A stretch of 64,000 nt of DNA from Cellulomonas sp. WB94. GTDB taxonomy: Bacteria; Actinomycetota; Actinomycetes; Actinomycetales; Cellulomonadaceae. The position numbers and the translations under genes are program-made. This document shows positions 1 through 8,827 of this stretch, one piece after another; position 1 is the first letter of the stretch; the number at the start of each line of letters is the position of its first letter. The notes beneath the pieces were generated by a model. It saw nothing but the letters and a program-made list of their open reading frames with translations. It did not search any database and had not been told where the DNA came from. The stretch lies in assembly GCF_003115775.1 (NCBI RefSeq), contig NZ_QEES01000005.1:248001-312000 (forward strand). The letters are read 5' to 3'.

Positions 1-1
1 G

Positions 2-34
2 GCGACGGGCGACGTCGCGGCCGCCGACAGCTGA
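2..34 (+). other. Possible 3' end of a truncated upstream gene
   Basis: Frame 2 of the plus strand reads a few codons (ending ATGDVAADS) to a TGA at 32-34. It could be the last codons of a gene that begins left of the window and converges on the flavoprotein gene ending at 62. Ten codons are too few to identify anything. Confidence 0.2.
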
Positions 35-61
35 GCCGACGGCCGCCAGGCGCCCCGACGA

Positions 62-1708
62 TCAGATCGCAGTCGTCGGCTCCGGCACCATCCGGATCGC
101 CCCGGCGGGGCACTCGGTCGCGCAGATGCCGCACCCCTTGCAGTAGTCGTAGTCGAAGCGGAACCCCTCGCCGACCCCCAGTTTGATGACCGCGTTGTCG
201 GGGCACACGCCGTAGCAGTTGTCGCACTCGAAGCAGTTGCCGCACGACATGCACCGACGCGCCTCGTAGAGCGCGGTCGCCGGCTCGAGCGCCTGGACGA
301 CCTCGTCGAACCCGGTCGCCCGCCGAGCCGCCTCGAGGTGCGGGCGCACCGCGTGCGGGGCATCGGCGAAGTACCAGGTGTTGAGCCGCTCGTACTCCGC
401 GATCGGTGCCTCGACGGGCTCGGCCGGGCCGGCGGCCACACCGTCGAGCTGCGCGAGGTAGGCGTGGATCGAGTCCGCGGCGCGCGAGCCGTGCCCGACA
501 CCGACCGTGACCGTGCGTTCGGCCGGCACCACGTCACCACCCGCGAAGATCCCCGGGTGGCCGGTCATGAACCGGTCGTCGATCTGCACGACGCCGTCGA
601 CGAACGTGAGGTCGGGGATGCCGTCGAGCAACGACAGGTCGGTCTCCTGGCCGAGGGCGAGCACGAGCGAGTCGGCCTCGAGGTCCTCGAGCTCACCGGT
701 CGGCTGCGGGAATCCCGTCTCGTCGAGCTCCATGCGCTCGACCATCAGGTGACCGGCGTCGGCGTGCGTGATCGTCGACAGCCAGCGGAAGGTCACGCCC
801 TCCTCGAGGGCCTCCTCGACCTCCGAGTCGTGCGCGGGCATCCGGTCGCGGGTACGCCGGTAGACGATGACCGACTCGGTCGCGCCGAGCCTACGCGCGG
901 TGCGGGCGGCGTCGACGGCCGTGTTGCCGCCGCCGTAGACCACCACGCGCCGACCGAGCATGGGCATCTCGCCGTCGGCGACGCCGTGCAGCAGGGTCAC
1001 CGCATCGAGGATCCGCGCAGCCTCCCCCGCCGGGACGTACGCGCGCTTGCCGATCTGGGCGCCGACCGCGAGGAAGACGGCGTCGAAGCCCTCGGCCATG
1101 GCGTCGACGACCGACGCGACGGTCGTCTGCATCTCGATCTTCACGCCGGTCGCCTCGATCCGGGCGATCTCGGCGTCGAGCACGGCGCGGGGCAGCCGGT
1201 AGGCGGGGATGCCGTACCGCATCATGCCGCCGGGCGTCTTCGAGCCGTCCCGGATCGTCACCTCGTGCCCGAGCCGGCGCAGGTGGTACGCCGCGGACAG
1301 TCCGGCCGGGCCGGAGCCCACCACGAGCACGCGACGGCCGGACGTCGTCTCCGGGACGGGTAGGGCCCAGCCCTTCTCGATCGCGAGGTCGCCGAGGAAC
1401 CGCTCGACCGCGTTGATCCCCACGGCCTCGTCGAGCTTGCCGCGGTTGCACGCCGTCTGGCACGGGTGGTAGCAGACGCGACCCATGATGGCCGGGAACG
1501 GGTTGGCCACCACGAGCGCGTGCCAGGCCTCCTCGTACGAGCCGTCCTCGGCCGTGTACAGCCAGTCCTGGGGGTTCTCGTGCGCTGGGCAGGCGTGCGC
1601 GCACGGCGCCGTCAGCGAGACGTACTCCGGCCGCTCGACGCGCCAGGCGCCCGTGCGGTTGGCCAGGGACGATCCGACGCCGAGCGTGATCGCGAACGGT
1701 GTGTCCAT
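62..1708 (-). CDS. GltD-like NAD(P)-dependent flavoprotein fused to a two-[4Fe-4S] ferredoxin domain, partner of pyruvate:ferredoxin oxidoreductase
   Basis: 548 aa. The N-terminal 100 residues carry the cysteine pattern of glutamate-synthase small subunits ([20 protein letters not shown]). A Rossmann FAD motif follows ([17 protein letters not shown], about residue 129), then an NAD(P) motif ([17 protein letters not shown]). The last 60 residues are a bacterial-type double-cluster ferredoxin ([18 protein letters not shown] and [14 protein letters not shown]). The ATG overlaps the porB stop by one base, so it is the fourth gene of the por operon. The ferredoxin part corresponds to the delta subunit of four-subunit 2-oxoacid oxidoreductases. 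Fusion to a GltD/NfnB-like module suggests it passes electrons from pyruvate oxidation to NAD(P)+ or back (inference). Cytoplasmic. Confidence 0.85.
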   Translation of the reverse strand: MDTPFAITLGVGSSLANRTGAWRVERPEYVSLTAPCAHACPAHENPQDWLYTAEDGSYEEAWHALVVANPFPAIMGRVCYHPCQTACNRGKLDEAVGINAVERFLGDLAIEKGWALPVPETTSGRRVLVVGSGPAGLSAAYHLRRLGHEVTIRDGSKTPGGMMRYGIPAYRLPRAVLDAEIARIEATGVKIEMQTTVASVVDAMAEGFDAVFLAVGAQIGKRAYVPAGEAARILDAVTLLHGVADGEMPMLGRRVVVYGGGNTAVDAARTARRLGATESVIVYRRTRDRMPAHDSEVEEALEEGVTFRWLSTITHADAGHLMVERMELDETGFPQPTGELEDLEADSLVLALGQETDLSLLDGIPDLTFVDGVVQIDDRFMTGHPGIFAGGDVVPAERTVTVGVGHGSRAADSIHAYLAQLDGVAAGPAEPVEAPIAEYERLNTWYFADAPHAVRPHLEAARRATGFDEVVQALEPATALYEARRCMSCGNCFECDNCYGVCPDNAVIKLGVGEGFRFDYDYCKGCGICATECPAGAIRMVPEPTTAI

Positions 1709-2706
1709 CAGAGCACCTCTTCCAGCAGCCCGTACCGGGCGATGTTGCGGTCGGCGATCGCCTGGAGGCGGTCGATCACGTCGTCACGACGCTGGGGGCG
1801 GAACAGGTGCGCGTACCGGCCCTGCAGCGTGAGGTACTCCTCGACGGGCACCTGGTGACGGATCTTGCGCACCGACGTGACCTCTCCTCGCTCGGCCTCG
1901 AACACCGGGAAGAAGCCGCTCTCGGTCGCGAGCCGGGCCAGCTTCACCGTGTCCGACGACGCCGAGCCCCAGCCGAGCGGGCACGGCACCATGACGTGCA
2001 GGTAGCGCGCGCCGTGCATGCTCATCGCACGCTCGACCTTCGCCTCGAGGTCGCGCAGGTCGGCGACCGTCGCGGTGGCCACGTACGGGATCTCGTGGGC
2101 CATCGCGATGCGTGGCACGTCCTTGCCCTGGCCGAAGACGTTGCCCGGCTCGGGTCCCACGGTCTGCGTCGTCGAGGTGCGAGCGGCCGGTGGTGTCGCA
2201 CCCGACCGCTGGACGCCGGTGTTCATGTAGCCGCCGTTGTCGTAGCAGATGTAGAGCACGTCGTCGTTGCGCTCGAACATGCCCGACAGGCACGCGAAGC
2301 CGATGTCGACCGTGCCGCCGTCGCCACCCTGGGCGACGACGCGGACGTCGTCCTTGCCGAGGGCCCGCAGACCTGCAGCCGCGCCCGTCGCGACGGCCGG
2401 CGCGTTGCCGAACAGGGAGTGGAGCCACGGCACCCGCCACGACGTCTCCGGGTACGGCGTCGAGAACACCTCGAGGCAGCCCGTCGCGTTCACGGTGACC
2501 ATCCGGCTGTTCGACGCGCGCATCGCCGCGTCGAGCACGTAGCGGGCGCCGAGCGCCTCGCCACAGCCCTGGCACGCTCGGTGCCCCGACGTCAGCGCGT
2601 TGGTCCGCGCCATGTCGGACTGCCCGCTCGCCTGGTCGGGCGCCAGCAGCCGGTTGCCGACCGCGTAGCTGCCGACCTGGTAGAACTTCACCTCGACCGC
2701 ACTCAT
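1708..2706 (-). CDS. porB: Pyruvate/2-oxoacid:ferredoxin oxidoreductase, beta (TPP-binding) subunit
   Basis: 332 aa, usual size for the subunit. It carries the thiamine-diphosphate domain with the GDGGTVDIG motif followed by the conserved [13 protein letters not shown] segment. Four cysteines suited to the proximal [4Fe-4S] cluster are visible: the CQGCGE pair near residue 45, one in ATGCLEV and one in VPCPLGW. With PorA and PorG it catalyses pyruvate (or another 2-oxoacid) + CoA + oxidised ferredoxin to acyl-CoA + CO2 + reduced ferredoxin. The ATG overlaps the end of porA (ATGA), indicating translational coupling. Which 2-oxoacid is used cannot be read from the sequence; the [13 protein letters not shown] segment favours pyruvate. 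Confidence 0.9.
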   Translation of the reverse strand: MSAVEVKFYQVGSYAVGNRLLAPDQASGQSDMARTNALTSGHRACQGCGEALGARYVLDAAMRASNSRMVTVNATGCLEVFSTPYPETSWRVPWLHSLFGNAPAVATGAAAGLRALGKDDVRVVAQGGDGGTVDIGFACLSGMFERNDDVLYICYDNGGYMNTGVQRSGATPPAARTSTTQTVGPEPGNVFGQGKDVPRIAMAHEIPYVATATVADLRDLEAKVERAMSMHGARYLHVMVPCPLGWGSASSDTVKLARLATESGFFPVFEAERGEVTSVRKIRHQVPVEEYLTLQGRYAHLFRPQRRDDVIDRLQAIADRNIARYGLLEEVL

Positions 2707-3896
2707 CGCGCGCCCCCGTCCACTCGCGCAAGCTCTCTGTCGACCACGGTCGTGTCGAGGTCGAGGAACGTCAGCGGCTCGAGCTCCCCGGCCACCGCCG
2801 TCGTCACCATCCCGCGCAGCGACGTGACGGTGATCGGCCGTCCGCCGAGGCCGGCGATGACTGTGCGCTGGTCGATGTCGCCACCGGCAAGTGCCGACCG
2901 GACGTCGCTCGCGACGATGCCGCCGACGCCGACGGCCAGGGCCCGCTCGAGCACCACCACCCGCTTCGCCCCGGCGAGCGCCTCACGCACGGCGTCGTAG
3001 GGGAAAGGCCGGAACGACGTGATGCCCAGCAGCCCGACGGGCACGCCTGCGTCACGTTCGAGGTCGACGACGTCCTGCAGCGTCCCGAACACCGAGCCGA
3101 GCGCGATGACGACCGTCTCGGCGCCGTCGATCCGGTACGGCCGGACGAGGCCCCCGGAGTCGCGGCCGAACACCGCGGCGAACTCGGCCGCGACCCGCGG
3201 GATCGTCTCGAGCGCGTCGAGCTGGCGGTGGTGGGCGAGGTAGCGCACCTCGGTGAACGCCTCGGGACCGACCATCGCCCCGATCGAGACAGGGTTGTCC
3301 GGGTCGAGAACCTGCTGGGGGACGAACGACGGGAGGAACGCGTCGACCTGGCCCTGCTCGGGGATGTCGACCTGCTCGGTCGCGTGGGTCAGCACGAAAC
3401 CGTCCATGCACACCATGACCGGGACCGACAGCTCCTCGGCGATCCGGAACGCCTGGACGTGCAGGTCCGCGGCCTCCTGGTTGCTCGTCGCATAGAGCTG
3501 GAGCCAGCCGGAGTCCCGCTGCGACATCGCGTCACCGTGGTCGTTCCAGATGTTGATGGGAGCGCCGATCGCCCGGTTCGCGACGGTCATGACGATGGGC
3601 AGCTCCATGCCCGAGGCGTTGTAGACCGCCTCGACCATGTAGAGCAGGCCCTGGCTCGCGGTCGCGGTGTACGACCGCGCCCCGACGGCGCTCGCACCGA
3701 TCGCACCCGACATCGCGGCGAACTCGGACTCGACGTTGACGTACTCGCACCCGGTGAGCTCCCCGGCCTTCACCATCCGGCTCAGCTCCTCGACGATGTG
3801 CGTCTGCGGAGAGATCGGGTAGGCGCACACGACCTGGGGGCGGCACGCGGCGACCGCGACGGCGACCGCCTTCGAACCCTCAACCTGCTGCAACAT
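2703..3896 (-). CDS. porA: Pyruvate/2-oxoacid:ferredoxin oxidoreductase, alpha subunit
   Basis: 397 aa. Typical alpha subunit: a pyrimidine-binding domain beginning near residue 15 with the PISPQTHIVEELS segment and the conserved ESEFAAMSGAIGAS segment, then a C-terminal transketolase-like domain. It forms the catalytic pocket with PorB. The ATG at 3896 lies inside the last codons of porG (17-base overlap), and its stop overlaps the porB start, so all four genes are probably co-translated. Enzymes of this type are oxygen sensitive and usually serve anaerobic or microaerobic metabolism, fitting a facultative organism. Confidence 0.9.
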   Translation of the reverse strand: MLQQVEGSKAVAVAVAACRPQVVCAYPISPQTHIVEELSRMVKAGELTGCEYVNVESEFAAMSGAIGASAVGARSYTATASQGLLYMVEAVYNASGMELPIVMTVANRAIGAPINIWNDHGDAMSQRDSGWLQLYATSNQEAADLHVQAFRIAEELSVPVMVCMDGFVLTHATEQVDIPEQGQVDAFLPSFVPQQVLDPDNPVSIGAMVGPEAFTEVRYLAHHRQLDALETIPRVAAEFAAVFGRDSGGLVRPYRIDGAETVVIALGSVFGTLQDVVDLERDAGVPVGLLGITSFRPFPYDAVREALAGAKRVVVLERALAVGVGGIVASDVRSALAGGDIDQRTVIAGLGGRPITVTSLRGMVTTAVAGELEPLTFLDLDTTVVDRELARVDGGAR

Positions 3897-4461
3897 GTGC
3901 GGCCTCCTGGACGACGAGCTCGAATGCGGCGCGGGCGGCTGCGGCGTTCTTCGCCGCGACCGGACCGGAGAACCTGGCCTCGATCGCCGCGACGACCGAG
4001 TCGATGGACAGCAGCCCCGTCAGTGCGGCGAACGCGCCGAGGAGCGGCACGTTGGACACCGCGCGGCCGACGTGCTCGAGCGCGAGCGCGGTCGCAGGGA
4101 TGCTGACGAGGTGTCCGGGCGGCAACGCCCGCTCCGCCGCAGCCAGGCCGAGCTCGGCGAGCGGCTGCTCGGTGTTCAGCAGGACGTACCCGGTGGGGCT
4201 CAACCCGCCGAGGACGTCGATCTGACCGAGCAGCGTGACGTCCTGGACGATCACGGCGTCGGGCTCGGCGACCGGGTCGTGCGACCGGATCGCGACCTCG
4301 GAGATCCGGCAGAACGACACGACCGGCGCGCCGGTGCGTTCCGATCCGAAGCTGGGGAACGCCTGCGCGTGATGCCCCTCGCTGAAGGCTGCGACAGAGA
4401 GCAGCTCGGCTGCTGTGACGACGCCCTGTCCGCCACGCCCGTGGATGCGAACCTGAAACAT
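3880..4461 (-). CDS. porG: Pyruvate/2-oxoacid:ferredoxin oxidoreductase, gamma subunit
   Basis: 193 aa from the ATG at 4461. The signature start MFQVRIHGRGGQGVVTAAEL is the family's conserved N-terminus. I chose this ATG over upstream in-frame codons because a strong ribosome site (AAGGTGG, preceded by GGGAGGAC) lies just before it and homology begins here. First gene of the por operon. The upstream 255 bases, shared with divergent nhaA, should hold its promoter; I could not pick one confidently on this strand. Confidence 0.9.
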   Translation of the reverse strand: MFQVRIHGRGGQGVVTAAELLSVAAFSEGHHAQAFPSFGSERTGAPVVSFCRISEVAIRSHDPVAEPDAVIVQDVTLLGQIDVLGGLSPTGYVLLNTEQPLAELGLAAAERALPPGHLVSIPATALALEHVGRAVSNVPLLGAFAALTGLLSIDSVVAAIEARFSGPVAAKNAAAARAAFELVVQEAAHVAAG

Positions 4462-4623
4462 GATGACCACCTTGTCCTCCCCCCCTTGGTAGCCCTGGTT
4501 CTCGAGGCGCGAACAGGACGTTCGTCCTACCGTGCCACTCTGCTCCCGGCGCGGGTCGGACACCTGGGTCCCGGGCCTCGTGACCATGGTCCTGTGGCTG
4601 GTCACGAGGGGTTCGGCGCCCGG

Positions 4624-4629
4624 CTATGA
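4624..4629 (+). promoter_or_regulatory. Candidate -10 element upstream of nhaA
   Basis: TATGAT, close to the sigma70-type TATAAT, lies about 90 bases before the nhaA start in an otherwise GC-rich stretch. No convincing -35 hexamer precedes it at the usual distance, so this is tentative. Confidence 0.3.
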
Positions 4630-4716
4630 TGGTCCTAGGCGCGCCGGGAAGCCTGGTCGGCATGATTCTGTCGACCCCGAAGGAGCCCCTCCCGTGCGCA
4701 GCCCCTCCCCCGTGCC

Positions 4717-6021
4717 GTGCTCCTCGCCCGAGGGTCGTGGTCGGAGACGGCCCGGGTCTCCGCGATCCTGCGCAAGGAGACGGTCGGCGGCGCGCTGCTG
4801 CTCGTGGCGACCGTCGTGGCGCTCGTCTGGGCGAACTCCCCGTTCTCGGACTCCTACGCGACCCTGCGTGACGTCCGGGTCGGGCCGGCTGCCCTCGGGC
4901 TCGACCTGACCCTGGGCGGCTGGGCGTCCGACGGTCTGCTGGCGGTCTTCTTCTTCGTCGTCGGGCTCGAGCTGAAGCGCGAGTTCGTCGCGGGCGACCT
5001 GCGCGACCCGCGCCGCGCCGCGCTCCCCGTCCTGGCTGCGGTCGGCGGCATGGCCGTCCCTGCCGTCGTCTACGTGCTCGTCAACCTCACCACGGGCGAC
5101 GGCGCGCTGCGGGGGTGGGCGATCCCCACCGCGACCGACATCGCGTTCGCGCTGGCGGTCCTGGCGGTCGTCGGCACCCACCTGCCCGCGGCCCTGCGCA
5201 CGTTCCTGCTCACCCTCGCCGTCGTCGACGACCTGCTCGCTGTGACGATCATCGCGGTCTTCTACACGTCGCACGTGTCCGTGCTCGCGCTGCTCGGAGC
5301 GCTGGCGGTGCTCGCGCTGTTCTGGGTCGCGGTCCAGCGCCGGATCCGGTCGTGGTGGCTGCTCCTGCCGCTCGCGGTGGCCACCTGGGCGCTCATGCAC
5401 GCCTCGGGCGTGCACGCCACGGTCGCCGGCGTCCTGCTCGGCTTCGCCGTCCCCGTGGTCCGCAGCCACGCGGCGGGCGGCCCGGAAGCTGGTCCCGGAC
5501 TCGCTGAGCACTTCGAGCACCGCTTCCGGCCGCTGTCCGCAGGGATCGCGGTCCCGGTGTTCGCGTTCTTCGCGGCCGGCGTCACCGTCGGCGGCACCTC
5601 AGGGCTCACGCAGTCGCTGACGGACAGCGTCGCGCTGGGCATCGTCGCCGGTCTCGTGGTCGGCAAGGCCGTCGGGATCCTCGGGACGACCTACCTGGTC
5701 GCCCGGTTCACCCGTGCCGATCTCGACGCGAGCCTGGGATGGCTCGACGTCCTGTGCATCGCGACCCTCGGAGGGATCGGGTTCACGGTGTCGCTCCTCA
5801 TCGGCGACCTCGCGTTCGGGGCGGGCAGCGCGCGTGACGAGCACGTCAAGGTGGCAGTCCTCGCCGCGTCGGTCCTCGCGTCGCTGCTCTCCGCCGCGCT
5901 GCTGCGCGCCCGCAACCGGACCTACCGCCGCATCGCGGAGCTCGAGGAGCTCGACGCGGACGCGGACGGCGTGCCCGACGTCTTCGGGCCAGGCCGCGGC
6001 CGGTCGGGCGACTCGGCCTGA
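4717..6021 (+). CDS. nhaA: Na+/H+ antiporter NhaA
   Basis: 434 aa from GTG 4717. A multi-pass membrane protein (about 12 hydrophobic segments) with hallmark NhaA motifs: [26 protein letters not shown] and the paired aspartates of [11 protein letters not shown] that bind Na+ and H+. It exchanges cytoplasmic Na+ for external protons. The C-terminal tail is acidic. The start is uncertain. No ribosome site precedes 4717, whereas AAGGAG at 4680-4685 sits 8 bases before another GTG at 4694 that is out of frame by exactly one missing base. Either translation starts at or downstream of 4717, or one base was lost near 4694-4760. Confidence 0.9.
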   Translation: MLLARGSWSETARVSAILRKETVGGALLLVATVVALVWANSPFSDSYATLRDVRVGPAALGLDLTLGGWASDGLLAVFFFVVGLELKREFVAGDLRDPRRAALPVLAAVGGMAVPAVVYVLVNLTTGDGALRGWAIPTATDIAFALAVLAVVGTHLPAALRTFLLTLAVVDDLLAVTIIAVFYTSHVSVLALLGALAVLALFWVAVQRRIRSWWLLLPLAVATWALMHASGVHATVAGVLLGFAVPVVRSHAAGGPEAGPGLAEHFEHRFRPLSAGIAVPVFAFFAAGVTVGGTSGLTQSLTDSVALGIVAGLVVGKAVGILGTTYLVARFTRADLDASLGWLDVLCIATLGGIGFTVSLLIGDLAFGAGSARDEHVKVAVLAASVLASLLSAALLRARNRTYRRIAELEELDADADGVPDVFGPGRGRSGDSA

Positions 6022-6041
6022 CGACGACAGCCGGCGGTGGC

Positions 6042-6662
6042 TCAGGCGGCCGACTCGAGCTGCAGGAGGGCGCGCTTGGCGTCCGTCCCGCCGAGGTACT
6101 GACCGATCGTGCCGTCCGAGCGCACGACGCGATGGCACGGCACGACGACGGGCAGCGGGTTCGTCGCGCACGCGCTGCCGACCGCCCGGACGGCCCGCGG
6201 GCTCCCCGCCGCCACCGCGATCGACGCATAGCTCGCCGTGTGGCCGTACTCGATCTCCCGCAGCTGGCTGAGGACGGTCCGGCGGAACCCGGTCGACAGG
6301 CTCAGGTCGAGGGGCAGGTCGAACGCGTGGCGCCGCCCCTCGAAGTACTCGCCGAGCTGACGGGCCGCGTCGTCGAGCCGGGCCGGCGCGCGCAGGATCC
6401 GCGGGCTGATGCGTGCCGCGATCGACGCCAGCACCGCGTCATGGTCCTCGGCGGCGAACGCGACCCGCACGAGCCCGAGCTCGGTGGCGACGAGCAGCAG
6501 CGCGCCCACCGGCGTGTCGATCGTGCGGTAGGCGACGTCCAGCACCCCGGCATCGTCCGCGGCGGCAACGAGCCGCTCATGCAGCCGGGCGAGGTCCAGA
6601 TCGGTGGGACCCGCGGTCGCGAGGAGGTCGCGTGCCTCGGGGTCGAGGTCGGTGCTCGTCAT
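6042..6662 (-). CDS. ogt: Methylated-DNA--protein-cysteine methyltransferase
   Basis: 206 aa. Suicide repair protein that transfers alkyl groups from O6-alkylguanine to its own cysteine. The active site PCHRV is present with Cys176, followed by the conserved IGQYLGG segment, and a helix-turn-helix-like DNA-binding region precedes it. The ATG overlaps the stop of the upstream sigma-factor gene (ATGA), so the two are co-translated. Pairing of an ECF sigma factor with ogt recurs in actinobacteria and suggests the repair enzyme belongs to the regulon or operon of that sigma factor. Converges on nhaA with only 20 bases between stops. Confidence 0.92.
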   Translation of the reverse strand: MTSTDLDPEARDLLATAGPTDLDLARLHERLVAAADDAGVLDVAYRTIDTPVGALLLVATELGLVRVAFAAEDHDAVLASIAARISPRILRAPARLDDAARQLGEYFEGRRHAFDLPLDLSLSTGFRRTVLSQLREIEYGHTASYASIAVAAGSPRAVRAVGSACATNPLPVVVPCHRVVRSDGTIGQYLGGTDAKRALLQLESAA

Positions 6663-7156
6663 GGTTCTCTCCGAGAGGTCGAGGCTGGTGCGGTGGTGCC
6701 GTACGTACGGCGGAGGGTCGCGATGCCGTCGGCGCCGGCCCGACGAGCCGCGACGGCGGTCCCGCCGAGCAGGTCGGCGACCTCGGCATAGGGCAAGCCG
6801 CCGAGGTGGTGGTAGGCGACCACCTCGCGCTGCTTGGTCGGCAGAGCCGCCAACGCGGCCCACAGGTCGAGGTCGCGCGCGTCGGCTCCGGGCGTGGTGC
6901 TCGTCTCGGGCAGGACGTCGACCGGGACCGCGCGACGTGAGGTCGCCCGGACGATGTCGATCGCCTTGCGGTGCGCGATCGTCACGAGCCATGCCTCGAC
7001 GTTCGCGTCCGGGGCCAGCTCGGGGTAGGCGACGAGCGCCGACAGGAACGTCGCCGACCACGCGTCGTCGGCGTCGACCGGCCCGAGGACGGCCCGGCAG
7101 ACGCGCAGGACCGTCCCGCCATGGCGGGCGACGACGAGCTCGAAGGGTTCATGCAC
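6659..7156 (-). CDS. ECF-type RNA polymerase sigma factor
   Basis: About 165 aa. Region 2 (RHGGTVLRVCRAVLG, then DDAWSATFLSAL and WLVTIAHRKAIDIVR) and region 4 (LPTKQREVVAYHHLGGLPY followed by EVADLLGGT) are in the right order and spacing for a sigma70-family ECF factor of minimal two-domain form. No anti-sigma gene is next to it; the partner is ogt, coupled by ATGA. Two GTG codons compete (7162 and 7156). I prefer 7156 because a CACAAT element ends exactly 6 bases before it, the leaderless spacing seen at other genes here. A role in responding to DNA alkylation is inference from the neighbour. Confidence 0.82.
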   Translation of the reverse strand: MHEPFELVVARHGGTVLRVCRAVLGPVDADDAWSATFLSALVAYPELAPDANVEAWLVTIAHRKAIDIVRATSRRAVPVDVLPETSTTPGADARDLDLWAALAALPTKQREVVAYHHLGGLPYAEVADLLGGTAVAARRAGADGIATLRRTYGTTAPASTSRREP

Positions 7157-7162
7157 GGTCAC

Positions 7163-7168
7163 ATTGTG
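7163..7168 (-). promoter_or_regulatory. Candidate -10 of the sigma factor gene (leaderless geometry)
   Basis: On the minus strand CACAAT is followed by exactly six bases and then GTG at 7156. It differs from TACAAT at one position. The spacing matches the CCTAGGCT-N6 starts elsewhere in the window. Confidence 0.35.
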
Positions 7169-7250
7169 CAGACGCTGGGGCCGCGTCGAACGTGAGGTCC
7201 GTGTGCGGAGCGCCGCGGGCGCATAGCCTGACCGGGACGAGGAGGTCGAG

Positions 7251-7304
7251 ATGCACGCGACGCAACCAGTCCGACCGCTCGGGCGACCGGAGGTTGTTGC
7301 ATGA
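7251..7304 (+). CDS. Putative 17-residue leader ORF coupled to prpD
   Basis: ATG at 7251 is preceded by a perfect AGGAGG at 5-base spacing. It opens a 17-codon frame ([17 protein letters not shown]) whose TGA overlaps the prpD ATG as ATGA. prpD also has its own GGAGG at 7289-7293 inside this frame. The strong ribosome site and exact coupling suggest translation, perhaps as a leader controlling the prp operon. Function unknown, and chance cannot be excluded at this length. Confidence 0.35.
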   Translation: MHATQPVRPLGRPEVVA

Positions 7305-8827
7305 GCGTCCGCCACACCGTGCGGGTCCACCCGAGCGCCGAACTGCTCCCCCGGTCCGCGCAGCTCGCCTGGGCCCTGGCCGAGCTGGCGGCCGACCCGG
7401 TCGAGGTCGACCACGACGTGGCCGAGATGATCGTCAACCGCGTCATCGACGACATGGCCGTCGCGGCCGCGTCGCTCCTGCGCGCCCCCGTCGTCGCGGC
7501 CCGCGCCCAGGCCCTGACGCACCCGGCCTCCCGGGGTGGGGTCGGCGCGACGGTGGTCGGTCTCGAGCGCAGCGACCGGACGAGTCCCGAGTGGGCGGCG
7601 TGGGCCAACGGCGTGGCGGTCCGCGAGCTCGACTTCCACGACACGTTCCTCGCGGCGGAGTACTCCCACCCGGGCGACACCATCCCGCCGATCCTCGCCG
7701 TCGCGCAGCATGTGGGGTCGAGCGGGCACGACGTCGTCCGCGCGATCGCGACCGCCTACGAGGTGCAGGTCTCGCTCGTGCGGTCGATCAGCCTGCACGA
7801 GCACAAGATCGACCACGTCGCCCACCTCGGCCCGGCCGTCGCCGCGGGGCTCGGCACCCTGCTGCGCCTCGATCCCGCGATCACGTTCCATGCCATCGGG
7901 CAGGCGCTGCACACCACCACGGCGACCCGGCAGTCACGCAAGGGCGAGATCTCGACGTGGAAGGCCTACGCCCCCGCGTTCGCCGGCAAGGTCGCGATCG
8001 AGGCCGTCGACCGGGCGATGCGCGGTCAGACCTCACCGACCCCGATCTACGAGGGCGAGGACGGGGTCATCGCGTGGCTGCTCGACGGTCCCGAGGCCGC
8101 GTACGAGGTGACGCTGCCGGGACCCGGCGAGGCCAAGCGCGCGATCCTCGAGACGTACACCAAGGAGCACTCCGCCGAGTACCAGTCGCAGGCGCTCATC
8201 GACCTGGCGCGCCGGCTGCACCGGGAGCACCCCGAGACCGGCGACCCGGCGAGGGTCCGCTCGGTCGTTCTGCACACGTCCCACCACACGCACGTCGTGA
8301 TCGGCTCGGGCGCCTACGACCCGCAGAAGTACGACCCCACCGCGACGCGTGAGACCCTCGACCACTCGATCCCGTACATCCTTGCGGTCGCCCTGCAGGA
8401 CGGCGGCTGGCACCACGTCGACTCCTACTCCCCCGCACGCGCCGCCCGGCCCGACACGGTGGCCCTCTGGCACAAGATCACCACGCGCGAGGACGCCGGG
8501 TGGACCCGGCGCTACCACGCTGACGACCCGGCCGAGAAGGCGTTCGGCGGGCGGCTCGAGATCACGCTCGACGACGGGAGCGTGATCGTGGAGGAGATCG
8601 CCGTGGCGGACGCCCATCCCCTGGGCGCGCGGCCGTTCGCCCGTCCCGAGTACGTCCGCAAGCTCCGGACCCTCGCGGCCGGGGTGCTCGAGGACGCTGA
8701 GGTCGACCGGTTCCTCGGAGTGGTGCAGCGGCTCGGAGAGCTCCGGGCCGGCGAGGTGACAGATGTGACGGTGACGGCCCGGCAGGGCCTCCTGGCGGGC
8801 GTCACCGCACCGGAAGGACTGTTCTGA
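7301..8827 (+). CDS. prpD: 2-methylcitrate dehydratase, MmgE/PrpD family
   Basis: 508 aa, normal family length. All-alpha N-terminal MmgE/PrpD domain (conserved [20 protein letters not shown] near residue 107) and a C-terminal alpha/beta domain. It dehydrates 2-methylcitrate to 2-methylaconitate or methylisocitrate in the propionyl-CoA degrading 2-methylcitrate cycle. Preceded by GGAGG at 7289-7293. First full gene of prpD-prpB-prpC; the prpB ATG overlaps its stop by one base (TGATG). No dedicated PrpR regulator lies adjacent; the divergent gene is the sigma factor. Confidence 0.92.
   Translation: MSVRHTVRVHPSAELLPRSAQLAWALAELAADPVEVDHDVAEMIVNRVIDDMAVAAASLLRAPVVAARAQALTHPASRGGVGATVVGLERSDRTSPEWAAWANGVAVRELDFHDTFLAAEYSHPGDTIPPILAVAQHVGSSGHDVVRAIATAYEVQVSLVRSISLHEHKIDHVAHLGPAVAAGLGTLLRLDPAITFHAIGQALHTTTATRQSRKGEISTWKAYAPAFAGKVAIEAVDRAMRGQTSPTPIYEGEDGVIAWLLDGPEAAYEVTLPGPGEAKRAILETYTKEHSAEYQSQALIDLARRLHREHPETGDPARVRSVVLHTSHHTHVVIGSGAYDPQKYDPTATRETLDHSIPYILAVALQDGGWHHVDSYSPARAARPDTVALWHKITTREDAGWTRRYHADDPAEKAFGGRLEITLDDGSVIVEEIAVADAHPLGARPFARPEYVRKLRTLAAGVLEDAEVDRFLGVVQRLGELRAGEVTDVTVTARQGLLAGVTAPEGLF

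Noticed and set aside
4636-4641. CCTAGGCG upstream of nhaA as another leaderless promoter
   Set aside because: The octamer differs in its last base and no start codon lies six bases downstream.
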